64,000 nt of DNA, taken from positions 1-64,000 of the forward strand of contig CAZINS010000002.1 of assembly GCA_964540695.1 (NCBI GenBank), in the 5' to 3' direction. The notes beneath the pieces are model-generated. The model was given only the letters and a program-made list of their open reading frames with translations, did no database searches and was not told the DNA's origin. The translations under genes were made by a program, and so were the position numbers. Below are positions 42,674 through 51,946 of this stretch, one piece after another. The stretch is from DYGA01 sp964540695 (lineage in GTDB: Bacteria > Patescibacteriota > Patescibacteriia > S139-126). Every line of letters begins with the position of its first letter. Positions within the stretch are counted from its first letter, which is position 1.

Positions 42674-44542
42674 TTAAACCTCAATAATTACTGGCAATAT
42701 CAAGGGTCTTCTTTCAGTTTTTTGAAATAAGAATCTACCTAAGTCATTGCGCAGTTTTTCTTTTAAGAAAGTTTGGTTGGCACTGGTTCTTGGATCTTTG
42801 TCTTTGAGAATTTCTTTAGCTTTCTTACGAGTATCTTCAACTAATTTTTTATTTTCTTTCATATAGATAAAGCCACGAGAAATTATGTCAGGATTACCTA
42901 TTAGTCCACCAGTTTTACTGTCTATGGTGGCGATTATCACCAACATGCCTTCCCCGGCCATTACTTGACGGTCACGGAGTACTACATTGGAAATATCACC
43001 AATACCTAAACCATCAACAAAAACGTAATCAGTGTTGATAGTACCATGGATAAGGTTAGGTTTATTGTTATAATGTTCAAAGATAGAACCATTATCAAGG
43101 ACAAATACTTTATTTGGTGTAAAACCTTCTTGGTAAGCAAGTTTAGCTGCTTCCTTTAAGAAATAATGATTAGCATAAACTGGTAAAAAATAGTCTGGTT
43201 TAATTTCTTTTAACATTTCTTTGATATCAGGAATAGAACTGTGCCCAGACGAGTGAACATCCATAATATCTGAATGAATGACGTTATCGCTTAAGCGATA
43301 TAAATTATCTTTAAGTCTTTGAATCGATCTTTCATTACCAGGGATGACTGAGGAGGAAAAGACTATAGTATCTGTTTTTTGGATTTTTATGTATTTATGT
43401 GATCCTTGGATAATACGATGTAAGACCGCTTGGCTTTCACCTTGAGCACCAGTACAGATAATAATTATTTTTTTATCAGGATAATCGGCAACACGATCAA
43501 TAGTGATAAGTGTGTCTTTTTTTATTTTTATATAACCCAATTCTTTGGCTACTTCCACGTTTAAGCGCATACTATAGCCATCTAAAGCTACTTTTTTACC
43601 AATCCCTTCAGCATATTCTAAGATTTCTTTAATCCGTTGTATTTGGGAAGAAAAAGTTGCAATAATAGTTCTACCTCCGGATTCAGAAATAATCTTTTGC
43701 AAATTAGCATGCATAATTTTTTCTGAAATTCTTTGTTTTTGCGAAGTGGAACCAAGACTTTCTAACATGAGAATTGAAGGTCTTTTTACTTTGGCTAAGT
43801 GGTGATAGGTGATAGGTTGACCACGCATAGGATCTTTTTCCAAAGCCCAATCGCCAGGATGAAGTACAGTGCCTTGTGGAGTTTCTAAAATTACTCCCAT
43901 CGCATCCATAATTGAATGTTCCACTTGAAAAAATCCTACTTTAAAACCTCCTAAAGTTATTTTTTGATCAAGCTGTTTGATAGATAAGGTTTTTAGTTTT
44001 TGGGATGAACCTTTTTTATAATCTTCTTGTCTATGCTTGACTAAAGCCAAAGTTAAATCACGGCCGATAATTAGAGGATTACCCAGTTTTTCTAACAACA
44101 TGGGAGCAGCGCCAATATGATCTAAGTGTCCGTGACTAAAAATTACTGCTCGAATATTTTTTTCTTTACCTTTTAAATAAGAGATATTAGGTATAATATA
44201 ATCAATCCCCGGCATATCTTCTTCAGGAAATTGTAAGCCCATATCTAGAATAATAATATCCTGTCCGTATTCAAAGACAGTCATATTGCGACCGACTTCT
44301 TCTTGTCCGCCCAAAGGGATGATACGTAATTTTTTTTCTGATTTGACTAGTTTAGTATCAAGAATTTTAGTTGGTTTTTTACTAGCCGCTTGGGTTAATG
44401 GTTTATTATAATGTTTAAAACGATTAAAAGATCTTTGCTTTGATCTGTTTTTATTGTTTTGATTTTTTGCTTGATTTTTTTGTTTTTTAGCCGAACTGGC
44501 AAGTAAATTGCTAGTGGTATCAGCTACTACATTCGCATTCAT
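42674..44542 (-). CDS. rnj: Ribonuclease J
   Basis: A 622-residue metallo-beta-lactamase and beta-CASP ribonuclease with 5'-3' exonuclease and endonuclease activity on mRNA. The zinc-binding HGHLDH is at residues 137-142, LGGQEEVGRNM at 77-87, and GHSSIPDIKEML of the beta-CASP region near 430. The first 65 residues are an Asn, Gln and Lys-rich low-complexity extension not needed for catalysis. It probably takes the place of RNase E as the main mRNA decay enzyme. Confidence 0.95.
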   Translation of the reverse strand: MNANVVADTTSNLLASSAKKQKNQAKNQNNKNRSKQRSFNRFKHYNKPLTQAASKKPTKILDTKLVKSEKKLRIIPLGGQEEVGRNMTVFEYGQDIIILDMGLQFPEEDMPGIDYIIPNISYLKGKEKNIRAVIFSHGHLDHIGAAPMLLEKLGNPLIIGRDLTLALVKHRQEDYKKGSSQKLKTLSIKQLDQKITLGGFKVGFFQVEHSIMDAMGVILETPQGTVLHPGDWALEKDPMRGQPITYHHLAKVKRPSILMLESLGSTSQKQRISEKIMHANLQKIISESGGRTIIATFSSQIQRIKEILEYAEGIGKKVALDGYSMRLNVEVAKELGYIKIKKDTLITIDRVADYPDKKIIIICTGAQGESQAVLHRIIQGSHKYIKIQKTDTIVFSSSVIPGNERSIQRLKDNLYRLSDNVIHSDIMDVHSSGHSSIPDIKEMLKEIKPDYFLPVYANHYFLKEAAKLAYQEGFTPNKVFVLDNGSIFEHYNNKPNLIHGTINTDYVFVDGLGIGDISNVVLRDRQVMAGEGMLVIIATIDSKTGGLIGNPDIISRGFIYMKENKKLVEDTRKKAKEILKDKDPRTSANQTFLKEKLRNDLGRFLFQKTERRPLILPVIIEV

Positions 44543-44577
44543 AAATTTTCAATTTTAATTAATTATTATAAGTGAGT

Positions 44578-44606
44578 TTTATACCTAATGTATATTAGGT
44601 TGTTTA
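44578..44606 (-). promoter_or_regulatory. Candidate RNase J promoter with operator-like repeat
   Basis: Minus strand: TAAACA (44601-44606), 17-base spacer, TATAAA (44578-44583). The spacer is filled by a perfect inverted repeat, ACCTAAT (44583-44589) and ATTAGGT (44594-44600). A repressor could act here; none is identified. Confidence 0.4.
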
Positions 44607-44697
44607 TTATTATATTTTTTTAAGTTAAGTAATTTTACACGCCAAGTTGTTTATAAGTTTACTTATTTTTTAATTAAGAAAACTTAATTAGTGTTTG

Positions 44698-44784
44698 TGG
44701 TGGGCGAAGAGGGATTTGAACCCTCACGGGATTGCTCCCACTAGCTCCTGAAGCTAGCGTGTATGCCAATTTCACCACTCGCCC
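44698..44784 (-). tRNA. tRNA-Leu (CAG)
   Basis: Class II tRNA of 87 bases with a long variable arm, acceptor stem GGGCGAG/TTCGCCC, anticodon CAG and encoded CCA. Confidence 0.95.
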
Positions 44785-44811
44785 CTATAAGAACTGATTT
44801 GTTTATCAACC

Positions 44812-44836
44812 TACCCTGCCTACCGGCAGGCGGCAG
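44812..44836. repeat. GC-rich CCTGCC repeat
   Basis: CCCTGCCTACC followed by GGCAGG, a short hairpin upstream of tRNA-Leu. The same 11 bases occur at about 12130-12140, upstream of rpsA. Possibly two copies of a dispersed element. Confidence 0.4.
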
Positions 44837-44882
44837 TCAGATTTCAACACTGTGGCGGTAAAAGTCTGATTAGCAATTGCTA

Positions 44883-46727
44883 TTATTTATCAAAATGAAA
44901 ACGTCTTTTGGTTTTGACATACCAATTAACTGAATCATTAAATCTATCATTAGGTAAATTAATTCTAGTGGTATTAAAACCAAGTATTTTTTTATTTAAT
45001 AAATAAGAATAAGTAGGTTGAAATAAAAATACAGCAGGTTTGTATTCTAAAATAATATTTTCAAATTGACTAAAGAGTTCAGCTCTCTTGTTAAAATCAT
45101 TTGTTTCTCTGGCTTGCTCTAGTAAAGAATCTGCTCTTTTATTATTAAAAGAGGTTAGGTTAAATCCAGGGTCTTTTAGTTGTGATGAGTGCCAAAAAGG
45201 ATAAAAGTCTGGATCTGCTCCTAAGATTTCACCAAATAATAGCAATTCATAATTACGGGTCCTAATTACTTCTCTTTGGATATTGCTAGCTGGTACAATG
45301 TTTAAATTTGTTTTAATACCAGCTTTTTCCCAGTAAACTCTAATCAAATCAGCAATTTTTATGTTATCTGGATAATCAACTGTAGTTAGTGTTAGTTCTA
45401 ATGTTTTTTCATCCTTAGTAAAAAATTGATTATTTTCATTTTTTTTCCAACCTAGTTCATTTAAAACTTGTATTACTTGTTCGGGATTATAGGGATTAGT
45501 ATTTAAATCTTGATTATGTCCTGGTAATCCTGGCAAAAGCGGACTAGCTAGGGTTAGGGCTTCACCAGCAAAAACATTATTTAAAATATCATTTTTATCA
45601 ATAGCTAGTTCCAGAATATTTCTGATTTTTTGTTCTTTAAGAATTTCATTATTAGTTTCGTTAATAAAAATACCGGTATATTGTGGTAGTTGTAAGTTGT
45701 AAATTTGTAATTGTCGATTGTTAGTTAAAGATTCTTTTTTTTCTTTGGGGACAAAGCTTATGCCATCAATATTTTGTTCTTGTAGTGCTTGCCATGCAAT
45801 GTCATAGCTGGGATAAAATTTAAAATTTAGATTTTTTAAATAAGGTTTTTGTCCATAAAAATTATCAAAAGGCACTAAAGAATAAGATATTAAATTACCA
45901 TCCTTATTTTTTTTCAAACTATCAAATTGCCATGGCCCTGAACCTATTGGTTTTAGATTAAGTTCGGCCAGTTTATAACTTTGGGTAGATATATTTTCCC
46001 AAGCATGAGCAGGTAAGATTCCCACGGTTAAGCTGTGTAAGAAAGGACCAAATGGTTTCTCTAATATAAATTGTATTTTACGATCATCAAGTTGATTAAC
46101 TCTTACTCCTCTGAAAGCTGGTTCTAGGGGAGAATTATTTTTAGCATCTTGAATAATAGCAATAGTGAAGGCCACATCTTTAGCAGTTAGTTCTTTACCG
46201 TCATGCCAAAATAGATTTGATTTCAAAGTAAAGGTATAAGTTTTTCCATCAGAAGAAATTTCATATTTTTCCGCTAGGTCATTTTCCAATTCTAGATTAT
46301 TGTTATATTTCAGTAAACCGGAAAAGATTAATTTGATTAGATCGGAATCAATGTCATTGGTAGAGCCAAAGGTGGGGTTGATATATTGAGGGGCACCTAT
46401 TAAACCTTCAGTATAACTGCCACCTTTTTTAGGAATTAAAATTGTATGTCGCCAAAGATAACTAAAACTTACTAAAAACAAAGAAATAAATCCGACTAGT
46501 AGTAAAAATCTAACTGTTTTTTTCTCTTTTTGGTTAAAAAAACGAGATAAATATTTTAATTGTTTTAAACGTGGCAAACGACTAGGTGATAATTCCAGAA
46601 CTAATTTTTCATCATAATCTTCAATTAGTTCAGCACTGTTATTTTGGCCAGCTTTAAATAGATAGGTAATTTTTTTAAACCAATATTGAATAAAACTAGT
46701 TATTTTATTTAACCACGAAAAATTCAC
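44883..46727 (-). CDS. Membrane-anchored solute-binding protein (SBP family 5)
   Basis: A 614-residue protein. The first 72 residues are cytoplasmic and basic, followed by one membrane segment (73-92) in place of a cleaved signal peptide. The rest is the dipeptide/oligopeptide-binding fold, with GAPQYINPTFGSTNDIDSDL near 110, the family stretch AEKYEISSDGKTYTFTLK near 150-170 and FWHDGKELTAKDVAFTI. These proteins deliver peptides or nickel to ABC importers. No permease or ATPase genes are adjacent, so it is an orphan here. The long cytoplasmic head is unusual for the family. Confidence 0.88.
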   Translation of the reverse strand: MNFSWLNKITSFIQYWFKKITYLFKAGQNNSAELIEDYDEKLVLELSPSRLPRLKQLKYLSRFFNQKEKKTVRFLLLVGFISLFLVSFSYLWRHTILIPKKGGSYTEGLIGAPQYINPTFGSTNDIDSDLIKLIFSGLLKYNNNLELENDLAEKYEISSDGKTYTFTLKSNLFWHDGKELTAKDVAFTIAIIQDAKNNSPLEPAFRGVRVNQLDDRKIQFILEKPFGPFLHSLTVGILPAHAWENISTQSYKLAELNLKPIGSGPWQFDSLKKNKDGNLISYSLVPFDNFYGQKPYLKNLNFKFYPSYDIAWQALQEQNIDGISFVPKEKKESLTNNRQLQIYNLQLPQYTGIFINETNNEILKEQKIRNILELAIDKNDILNNVFAGEALTLASPLLPGLPGHNQDLNTNPYNPEQVIQVLNELGWKKNENNQFFTKDEKTLELTLTTVDYPDNIKIADLIRVYWEKAGIKTNLNIVPASNIQREVIRTRNYELLLFGEILGADPDFYPFWHSSQLKDPGFNLTSFNNKRADSLLEQARETNDFNKRAELFSQFENIILEYKPAVFLFQPTYSYLLNKKILGFNTTRINLPNDRFNDSVNWYVKTKRRFHFDK

Positions 46728-46778
46728 AACTGTATAATAGTTTAATAAATAGAGAAAAAATAAAAAACTTTCTGGTAA

Positions 46779-47003
46779 TTATTCACTTAAAAAAATAGTG
46801 ATATAAAAACTTAAAGCAAAAAAGATAACACCAAGAATAATAGTAATATAATATAATGTTTTTTCTGCACCTCGTTTAGCTCTAAAAACTTGACTACCGC
46901 CACCAAAAACAGCACCCGTTCCACTGCCTCGATTTTGCATGATAATTGCTAATATTAAAAGAAAAGCAATTACCATTTGTATTATCAAAAAAGTTTTGGT
47001 CAT
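46779..47003 (-). CDS. secG: Preprotein translocase subunit SecG
   Basis: A 74-residue protein with two membrane helices (about residues 3-21 and 50-71) and the connecting loop QNRGSGTGAVFGGGSQVFRA that marks SecG. It assists the SecYEG channel during protein export. It has one of the best promoters of the window (47054-47082), and it lies between uvrC and the solute-binding protein on the same strand. Confidence 0.92.
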   Translation of the reverse strand: MTKTFLIIQMVIAFLLILAIIMQNRGSGTGAVFGGGSQVFRAKRGAEKTLYYITIILGVIFFALSFYITIFLSE

Positions 47004-47053
47004 AAATTTGACAATAAAAAAGAAGGTTTAATAACCTAACACCTAACAACACA

Positions 47054-47082
47054 AGTATAACAAATATTATTTATTTTGTCAA
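47054..47082 (-). promoter_or_regulatory. Extended -10 promoter for secG
   Basis: Minus strand: TTGACA (47077-47082), 17-base spacer, TATACT (47054-47059) with TGT directly before it. The predicted start is near 47047. Confidence 0.78.
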
Positions 47083-47090
47083 TATTTATT

Positions 47091-48620
47091 TTATTTTAAG
47101 CTCAGTTTAGAATGGGTTTGACGATAATAGTTAATCGCAAACCGATGAGCTTCATCTCTTATTCTTTGTAATAATTTTAATTCGGAGCTAGTGGCAGGTA
47201 AACGTAGGGAAGATTTTAGATCAGGTAAAAATATCTCTTCATTTTTTTTAGCTAAAGCAATTAGAGGTAAATTTATTTTAAGTTGTTGCAAAGTTTTTTT
47301 TACACTAGAAAGTTGCCCCTTACCACCATCAATAATTATTAAATCTGGCCAAATCCAATCTTTATTACCTGTAAAACGTCGAGCAATAATTTCCGCCATC
47401 ATAGCAAAATCATTAATACCTTCAGTATATTTTATTTTAAATTTTCGGTATTGGGATTTATCTGGTTGGCCGTTGGTAAAAACAATCATCGCGCCAACAG
47501 CAAAATTTCCTTGAATATTGGAAATATCATAACATTCTATTCTTTGTGGTAGACGTGGCAACGATAGTTTATGGGTTAAATTTAAAATAGTTTGCAATTC
47601 GTTCCTATCATTTTTAAAAAAGGAAGGGATTTTTTTGGCGAGATATTCCTGAGCATTAAAATTACCTAAGATAAGAATTTTTTTTAACCGGCCGCTTTTT
47701 TTATAACTAATTATAATTTTTTTCTGATTGATATATATTTTATTTTTACCAATTGGTATATCAATTATTATTTCTTTAGGAAGGTCATTGGTTTGGGAAT
47801 AATAATTTTGAATAAATTCGAATATAACGTGAGTATTGTCAGTAATTTGTGTGTTAATAATAAAATTTAATTTATCAATAATTTTACCTTGTCGGATGCG
47901 AAATAAATTTATGGCCCGCTGTTGTCGCCAAGAAAATAAATTGATTACATCTTGATTGGTTGGTTTGGTGCTAACAATTTTTTGTCTTTGGGAAATTTTT
48001 TCAATAGCTTGTAGGCGATTGCGGTAAATAGCAGCCAATTCATAATTTTTTTTGTCAGCAGCGGCTGACATTTTTTTCTTTAATTCATCAATAATAATCT
48101 TGTTATTACCTTGAAAGAAATACTTAATTTGTTTTACTGTTGACAAGTACTCTGTGGAATTGAATTCTTTTTTAAAAGCACCAGGTCCTTTTTGCCAAAA
48201 TATAGCTAAAGTTTTTCTAACCGCACCTGCTGATAAAAACGGTCCAAAATAAGTAGCTTGATCATTTTTTATTTGTCTTTCGACAGTCACATGAGGGGGG
48301 TTAGTTTTGGCAATTTTTACATAACAGAAATTTTTGTCATCTTTTAAATCAATATTGTATTTTGGTTGATATTTTTTTATTAGATTTTTTTCTAAAAGTA
48401 ATGCTTCAGTTTCATTATCAACTATCACCGTTTCTATACTATCTATTTCTTGGAGCATAATTTTTTTAGCTGGAGATAACTCTAAGTTTTTTGTGAAGTA
48501 ACTCTTAACCCTTAAGCGGATATTTTTTGCTTTACCAATATAGATAGTTTGCTGTAGTGAATTTTTAAACAAGTAACAGCCCGGCCGGGTGGGTAGGTTG
48601 GTCAAATATTTTTTGTTCAT
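47091..48620 (-). CDS. uvrC: Excinuclease ABC subunit C, without C-terminal HhH region
   Basis: A 509-residue nuclease of excision repair. The GIY-YIG domain opens with RPGCYLFKN and IYIGKAKNIRLRVKSYF. The UVR motif is in MSAAADKKNYELAAIYRNRL, and the RNase H-like domain has ECYDISNIQG and DGGKGQLSSVKKTLQQL. The protein ends at LQRIRDEAHRFAINYYRQ plus a few residues. The double helix-hairpin-helix domain of about 70-90 residues that normally follows is absent, and the stop is not a frameshift. The 5' incision step of E. coli UvrC needs that domain for binding, so function may differ. Confidence 0.93.
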   Translation of the reverse strand: MNKKYLTNLPTRPGCYLFKNSLQQTIYIGKAKNIRLRVKSYFTKNLELSPAKKIMLQEIDSIETVIVDNETEALLLEKNLIKKYQPKYNIDLKDDKNFCYVKIAKTNPPHVTVERQIKNDQATYFGPFLSAGAVRKTLAIFWQKGPGAFKKEFNSTEYLSTVKQIKYFFQGNNKIIIDELKKKMSAAADKKNYELAAIYRNRLQAIEKISQRQKIVSTKPTNQDVINLFSWRQQRAINLFRIRQGKIIDKLNFIINTQITDNTHVIFEFIQNYYSQTNDLPKEIIIDIPIGKNKIYINQKKIIISYKKSGRLKKILILGNFNAQEYLAKKIPSFFKNDRNELQTILNLTHKLSLPRLPQRIECYDISNIQGNFAVGAMIVFTNGQPDKSQYRKFKIKYTEGINDFAMMAEIIARRFTGNKDWIWPDLIIIDGGKGQLSSVKKTLQQLKINLPLIALAKKNEEIFLPDLKSSLRLPATSSELKLLQRIRDEAHRFAINYYRQTHSKLSLK

Positions 48621-48637
48621 ATATTTATAATACAGTA

Positions 48638-48666
48638 TTGACTAACTAAATAAAATTGTGTATTTT
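48638..48666 (+). promoter_or_regulatory. Candidate promoter for the 72-residue zinc-ribbon gene
   Basis: TTGACT (48638-48643), 17-base spacer, TATTTT (48661-48666). The start would be near 48673, 40 bases before the ATG. Confidence 0.45.
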
Positions 48667-48712
48667 TTACTATTATTACCTTAACATAAATCAACTAAAA
48701 AAGGAGAGAATA

Positions 48713-48931
48713 ATGAATAAAGTTATTTGTTCATGGTGTAAGTCACCACATACTAAAAAACAACCAGCTAATGAGTCGGTTAAATTTGAAGAGTATATTT
48801 GTCAAGAGTGTAACCACTCTACCTGGCACCAAACAGATTATGATATCAATAAATTATTGCCTTTTTCAGAGGCAAACCGTGAGTTTTTTATGTTAGAACC
48901 AGATTGTTTTTCTAGGACTAGAGCCAATTAA
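48713..48931 (+). CDS. Small zinc-ribbon protein
   Basis: A 72-residue protein with CSWC (residues 6-9) and CQEC (about 31-34) pairs that should hold one zinc. There is no membrane segment, and the family is not recognised. AAGGAGAG lies five bases before the ATG at 48713; an upstream in-frame ATG at 48656 would add 19 unrelated hydrophobic residues and is rejected. A strong terminator follows. It may be a small nucleic-acid or protein-binding adaptor. Confidence 0.75.
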   Translation: MNKVICSWCKSPHTKKQPANESVKFEEYICQECNHSTWHQTDYDINKLLPFSEANREFFMLEPDCFSRTRAN

Positions 48932-48937
48932 TTCTTT

Positions 48938-48966
48938 GGTCAAGCTTAAAGCTTGACCATTTTTTA
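48938..48966 (+). terminator. Terminator overlapping the uvrA promoter
   Basis: GGTCAAGCTT (48938-48947) pairs with AAGCTTGACC (48949-48958), then A and a T run. The right arm contains TTGACC, the -35 box of the uvrA promoter. Confidence 0.88.
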
Positions 48967-48981
48967 TTTTTAGCATATAAT
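48953..48981 (+). promoter_or_regulatory. uvrA promoter
   Basis: TTGACC (48953-48958), 17-base spacer, TATAAT (48976-48981). The start near 48988 leaves a leader of 24 bases. No LexA box is recognisable. Confidence 0.65.
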
Positions 48982-49011
48982 TAGTGCTGATTTTTTTACC
49001 AACTTTTATAT

Positions 49012-51891
49012 ATGCCTAAAAAGATAAATATCATCGATGAAAATAATAAAATAGTTATTCGTGGCGCTAGGGTACACAATTTAAAAAATATTGATATTGA
49101 TATTCCCAGAGATAAATTGGTGGTAATCACAGGATTATCTGGTAGTGGGAAATCGTCTTTGGCCTTTGATACTATTTATGCTGAGGGACAACGACGCTAT
49201 GTAGAAAGTTTGTCTTCGTATGCTAGGCAGTTTTTGGGTCTCATGGATAAACCAGATGTAGATGTGATTGAAGGATTGTCACCGGCTATATCAATTGATC
49301 AACGTTCGGTTTCTCATAACCCTCGTTCAACCGTGGGTACGGTTACTGAGATTTATGATTACCTAAGATTACTTTATGCCAGAATTGGAAAACCACATTG
49401 CCCTAATTGTGGTCAGTTAGTTGTTAAACAAACAAAACAACAAATTTTTCAAAAAATAATTACTCTACCTGAAGACACTCAACTAGTTTTGCTGGCACCT
49501 GTAGTGAGAGATAAAAAAGGTGAACATAAAGGTGTATTGGAAAAAATTCAAAAAGCAGGTTATGTCAGAGTCAGAGTTGATAATGAGGTTATGCCTATTG
49601 AGGAAGCTTTAGATAAAAATATTGATAAACAAAAGAGTCATAATATAGAAGTGATTATTGATCGCATTTCAGTCAGTAATGAAGCTGATGAAAAACAAAG
49701 ATTAGCAGAAAGTTTAGAGACCGCTCTTGATTTGGGGGATGGATTTATTATGGTATCGCTGGAAGGAAGTAATGAAGATTTTATTTATAGCGAACACTTT
49801 GTTTGTCCCAAATGTAATACTAGTTTATTACCGATTGAACCAAGAAATTTTTCATTTAATTCTCCTCATGGCGCTTGCACAGAATGTAGTGGACTTGGTA
49901 CTAAGTTAGAAATAGATCAAGATTTAGTTATTCCCAATAAAAAATTGACCATTGCTCAAGGAGCAATCCGGCCTTGGGCTCGAACTCGAGCTAACCAAAG
50001 TTGGTATGTCAGAATTTTAGAACAGGTTGGCAAAAAGCATGGCTTTTCTGTCAATGAACCATTAGAGAAATTCAATAAGAAACAGTTAGCTATTTTACTT
50101 TATGGTACTGGTGAAAAAAAATATACAATGGATATTGAAAGTTCAAGTTTTTCGGGTGAATACGCTACACACTTTGAGGGAGTAATACCTAATTTAGAAA
50201 GGCGTTATAAAGACACAGAATCAGATTATGTCCGGGGTGAAATAGAAAGATATATGAGAGTTCTTAAATGCCCAGCTTGTCAGGCTAAGAGATTAAATCC
50301 GCAATCATTAGCTGTTAAGGTGGCCGACAAAAATATAAATGAAGTTACTAATTTAACGGTCAACGAAGCTATTCCTTTTTTTAAAAAATTATCTAGCAGT
50401 AGTCACAATACGACTTTAACTGATCGTGAGCAAAAAATTTCTAAACAAATATTAAAAGAAATAATTTCTCGTTTACAATTTTTACAAAATGTTGGTTTGG
50501 AATATTTAACTTTAGATCGTCCCGCCGCTACTTTGTCAGGTGGTGAAGCTCAACGGATTAGACTGGCTACTCAAATTGGTTCGGCTTTAGTGGGGGTACT
50601 TTATATTTTAGATGAGCCATCAATTGGTTTACACCAAAAGGATAATCATAAATTGATTAAAACATTACAGCACTTAAGAGATTTAGGTAATACTGTTATT
50701 GTAGTTGAACATGATGAAGATACTATTTTGGCTGCTGATTATGTAGTTGATATTGGCCCTGGTGCCGGTGAACATGGTGGAGAAATTGTGGCCTGTGGCA
50801 CACCCGAACAAATCAAATCCAATAAAAATTCTTTAACTGGTAAATTTATTTCTGGTAAAGAAAAAATTGAACCACCTAAAGAATATCATCCTGGTAACAG
50901 TAAAAGCATTAAAGTTATTGGAGCCACTGAACACAATTTACAAAATATAGATGTGGATATTCCTTTAGGTAAGTTAGTGGCAATTACCGGTGTCTCAGGT
51001 AGTGGTAAATCAACTTTAATGACTGATATATTAGCCAAAGCACTTTCACAGTATTTTTATCGATCCAAAGATTTGCCTGGTGCTCACAAAGCTATTAAGG
51101 GATTGGAAAATTTAGATAAAGTAATTAATATTGATCAATCGCCAATTGGTCGTACTCCTCGTTCCAATCCAGCAACTTACACGGGTTTATTTACCCCAAT
51201 CAGAGAACTTTATGCCGAATTACCTGAATCTAAAATGCGAGGTTATAGTCCGGGCAGATTTTCCTTCAATGTCAAAGGTGGTCGCTGTGAAGCTTGTCAG
51301 GGTGATGGCATGGTAAGAATAGAAATGAATTTTTTACCTGATGTTTATGTAGAATGTGAAGAATGTCATGGTCACAGGTACAATCAACAAGCATTGGAAA
51401 TACATTATCGAAGTAAAAATATTTCAGATGTTCTGAATATGACGGTAGAAGAAGCAATGAATTTTTTTGCCAATGTGCCGGCTATTCATGATAAATTGAT
51501 TACTCTTTATCAAGTGGGTCTAGGATATATTCATCTTGGCCAATCCGCCACAACTTTGTCAGGTGGTGAGGCTCAGCGGATTAAATTGGCCACCGAGTTA
51601 TCAAGACGTGCCACTGGAAAAACTTTATATATTTTAGACGAACCAACAACTGGACTTCATTTTGCTGATGTTAAAAGGTTATTAATGGTTTTAAATCAAT
51701 TAGTAGAAAAAGGAAATAGTGTTTTGATTATTGAACACAACCTTGATGTGATAAAATCATGTGATTGGATAATAGATTTAGGCCCAGATGGCGGTAGTAA
51801 AGGCGGTTTGGTTGTAGCCGAAGGAACGCCACGTCAAGTGGCCAATGAAAAGAAAAGTTATACTGGTCAATATCTGAAAAAAATGTTCTAA
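49012..51891 (+). CDS. uvrA: Excinuclease ABC subunit A
   Basis: A 959-residue damage-recognition ATPase with two ABC modules. The Walker A motifs are GLSGSGKSS near residue 43-51 and GVSGSGKST near 660-668. The ABC signatures are LSGGEAQRIRLA (first module) and LSGGEAQRIKLA (second). The zinc modules show CPNC, CPKC, CTEC and CEAC/CEEC pairs, and DEPSIGLHQKD and DEPTTGLHFAD are the Walker B regions. Full length for the family. It is transcribed alone from its own promoter. Confidence 0.98.
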   Translation: MPKKINIIDENNKIVIRGARVHNLKNIDIDIPRDKLVVITGLSGSGKSSLAFDTIYAEGQRRYVESLSSYARQFLGLMDKPDVDVIEGLSPAISIDQRSVSHNPRSTVGTVTEIYDYLRLLYARIGKPHCPNCGQLVVKQTKQQIFQKIITLPEDTQLVLLAPVVRDKKGEHKGVLEKIQKAGYVRVRVDNEVMPIEEALDKNIDKQKSHNIEVIIDRISVSNEADEKQRLAESLETALDLGDGFIMVSLEGSNEDFIYSEHFVCPKCNTSLLPIEPRNFSFNSPHGACTECSGLGTKLEIDQDLVIPNKKLTIAQGAIRPWARTRANQSWYVRILEQVGKKHGFSVNEPLEKFNKKQLAILLYGTGEKKYTMDIESSSFSGEYATHFEGVIPNLERRYKDTESDYVRGEIERYMRVLKCPACQAKRLNPQSLAVKVADKNINEVTNLTVNEAIPFFKKLSSSSHNTTLTDREQKISKQILKEIISRLQFLQNVGLEYLTLDRPAATLSGGEAQRIRLATQIGSALVGVLYILDEPSIGLHQKDNHKLIKTLQHLRDLGNTVIVVEHDEDTILAADYVVDIGPGAGEHGGEIVACGTPEQIKSNKNSLTGKFISGKEKIEPPKEYHPGNSKSIKVIGATEHNLQNIDVDIPLGKLVAITGVSGSGKSTLMTDILAKALSQYFYRSKDLPGAHKAIKGLENLDKVINIDQSPIGRTPRSNPATYTGLFTPIRELYAELPESKMRGYSPGRFSFNVKGGRCEACQGDGMVRIEMNFLPDVYVECEECHGHRYNQQALEIHYRSKNISDVLNMTVEEAMNFFANVPAIHDKLITLYQVGLGYIHLGQSATTLSGGEAQRIKLATELSRRATGKTLYILDEPTTGLHFADVKRLLMVLNQLVEKGNSVLIIEHNLDVIKSCDWIIDLGPDGGSKGGLVVAEGTPRQVANEKKSYTGQYLKKMF

Positions 51892-51893
51892 CT

Positions 51894-51920
51894 ATTATGC
51901 CCCAAGCTAAGGGGCATAAT
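51894..51920 (+). terminator. Terminator after uvrA
   Basis: ATTATGCCCC (51894-51903) pairs with GGGGCATAAT (51911-51920), followed by a T-rich tract. Confidence 0.85.
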
Positions 51921-51931
51921 TTATTTGTATT

Positions 51932-51940
51932 TGCTACAAT
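51932..51940 (+). promoter_or_regulatory. Extended -10 six bases before an ATG
   Basis: TGC-TACAAT at 51932-51940. The expected start is 51947, the A of the next ATG, which predicts a leaderless mRNA. No clear -35 is seen. Confidence 0.5.
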
Positions 51941-51946
51941 GTAAAT

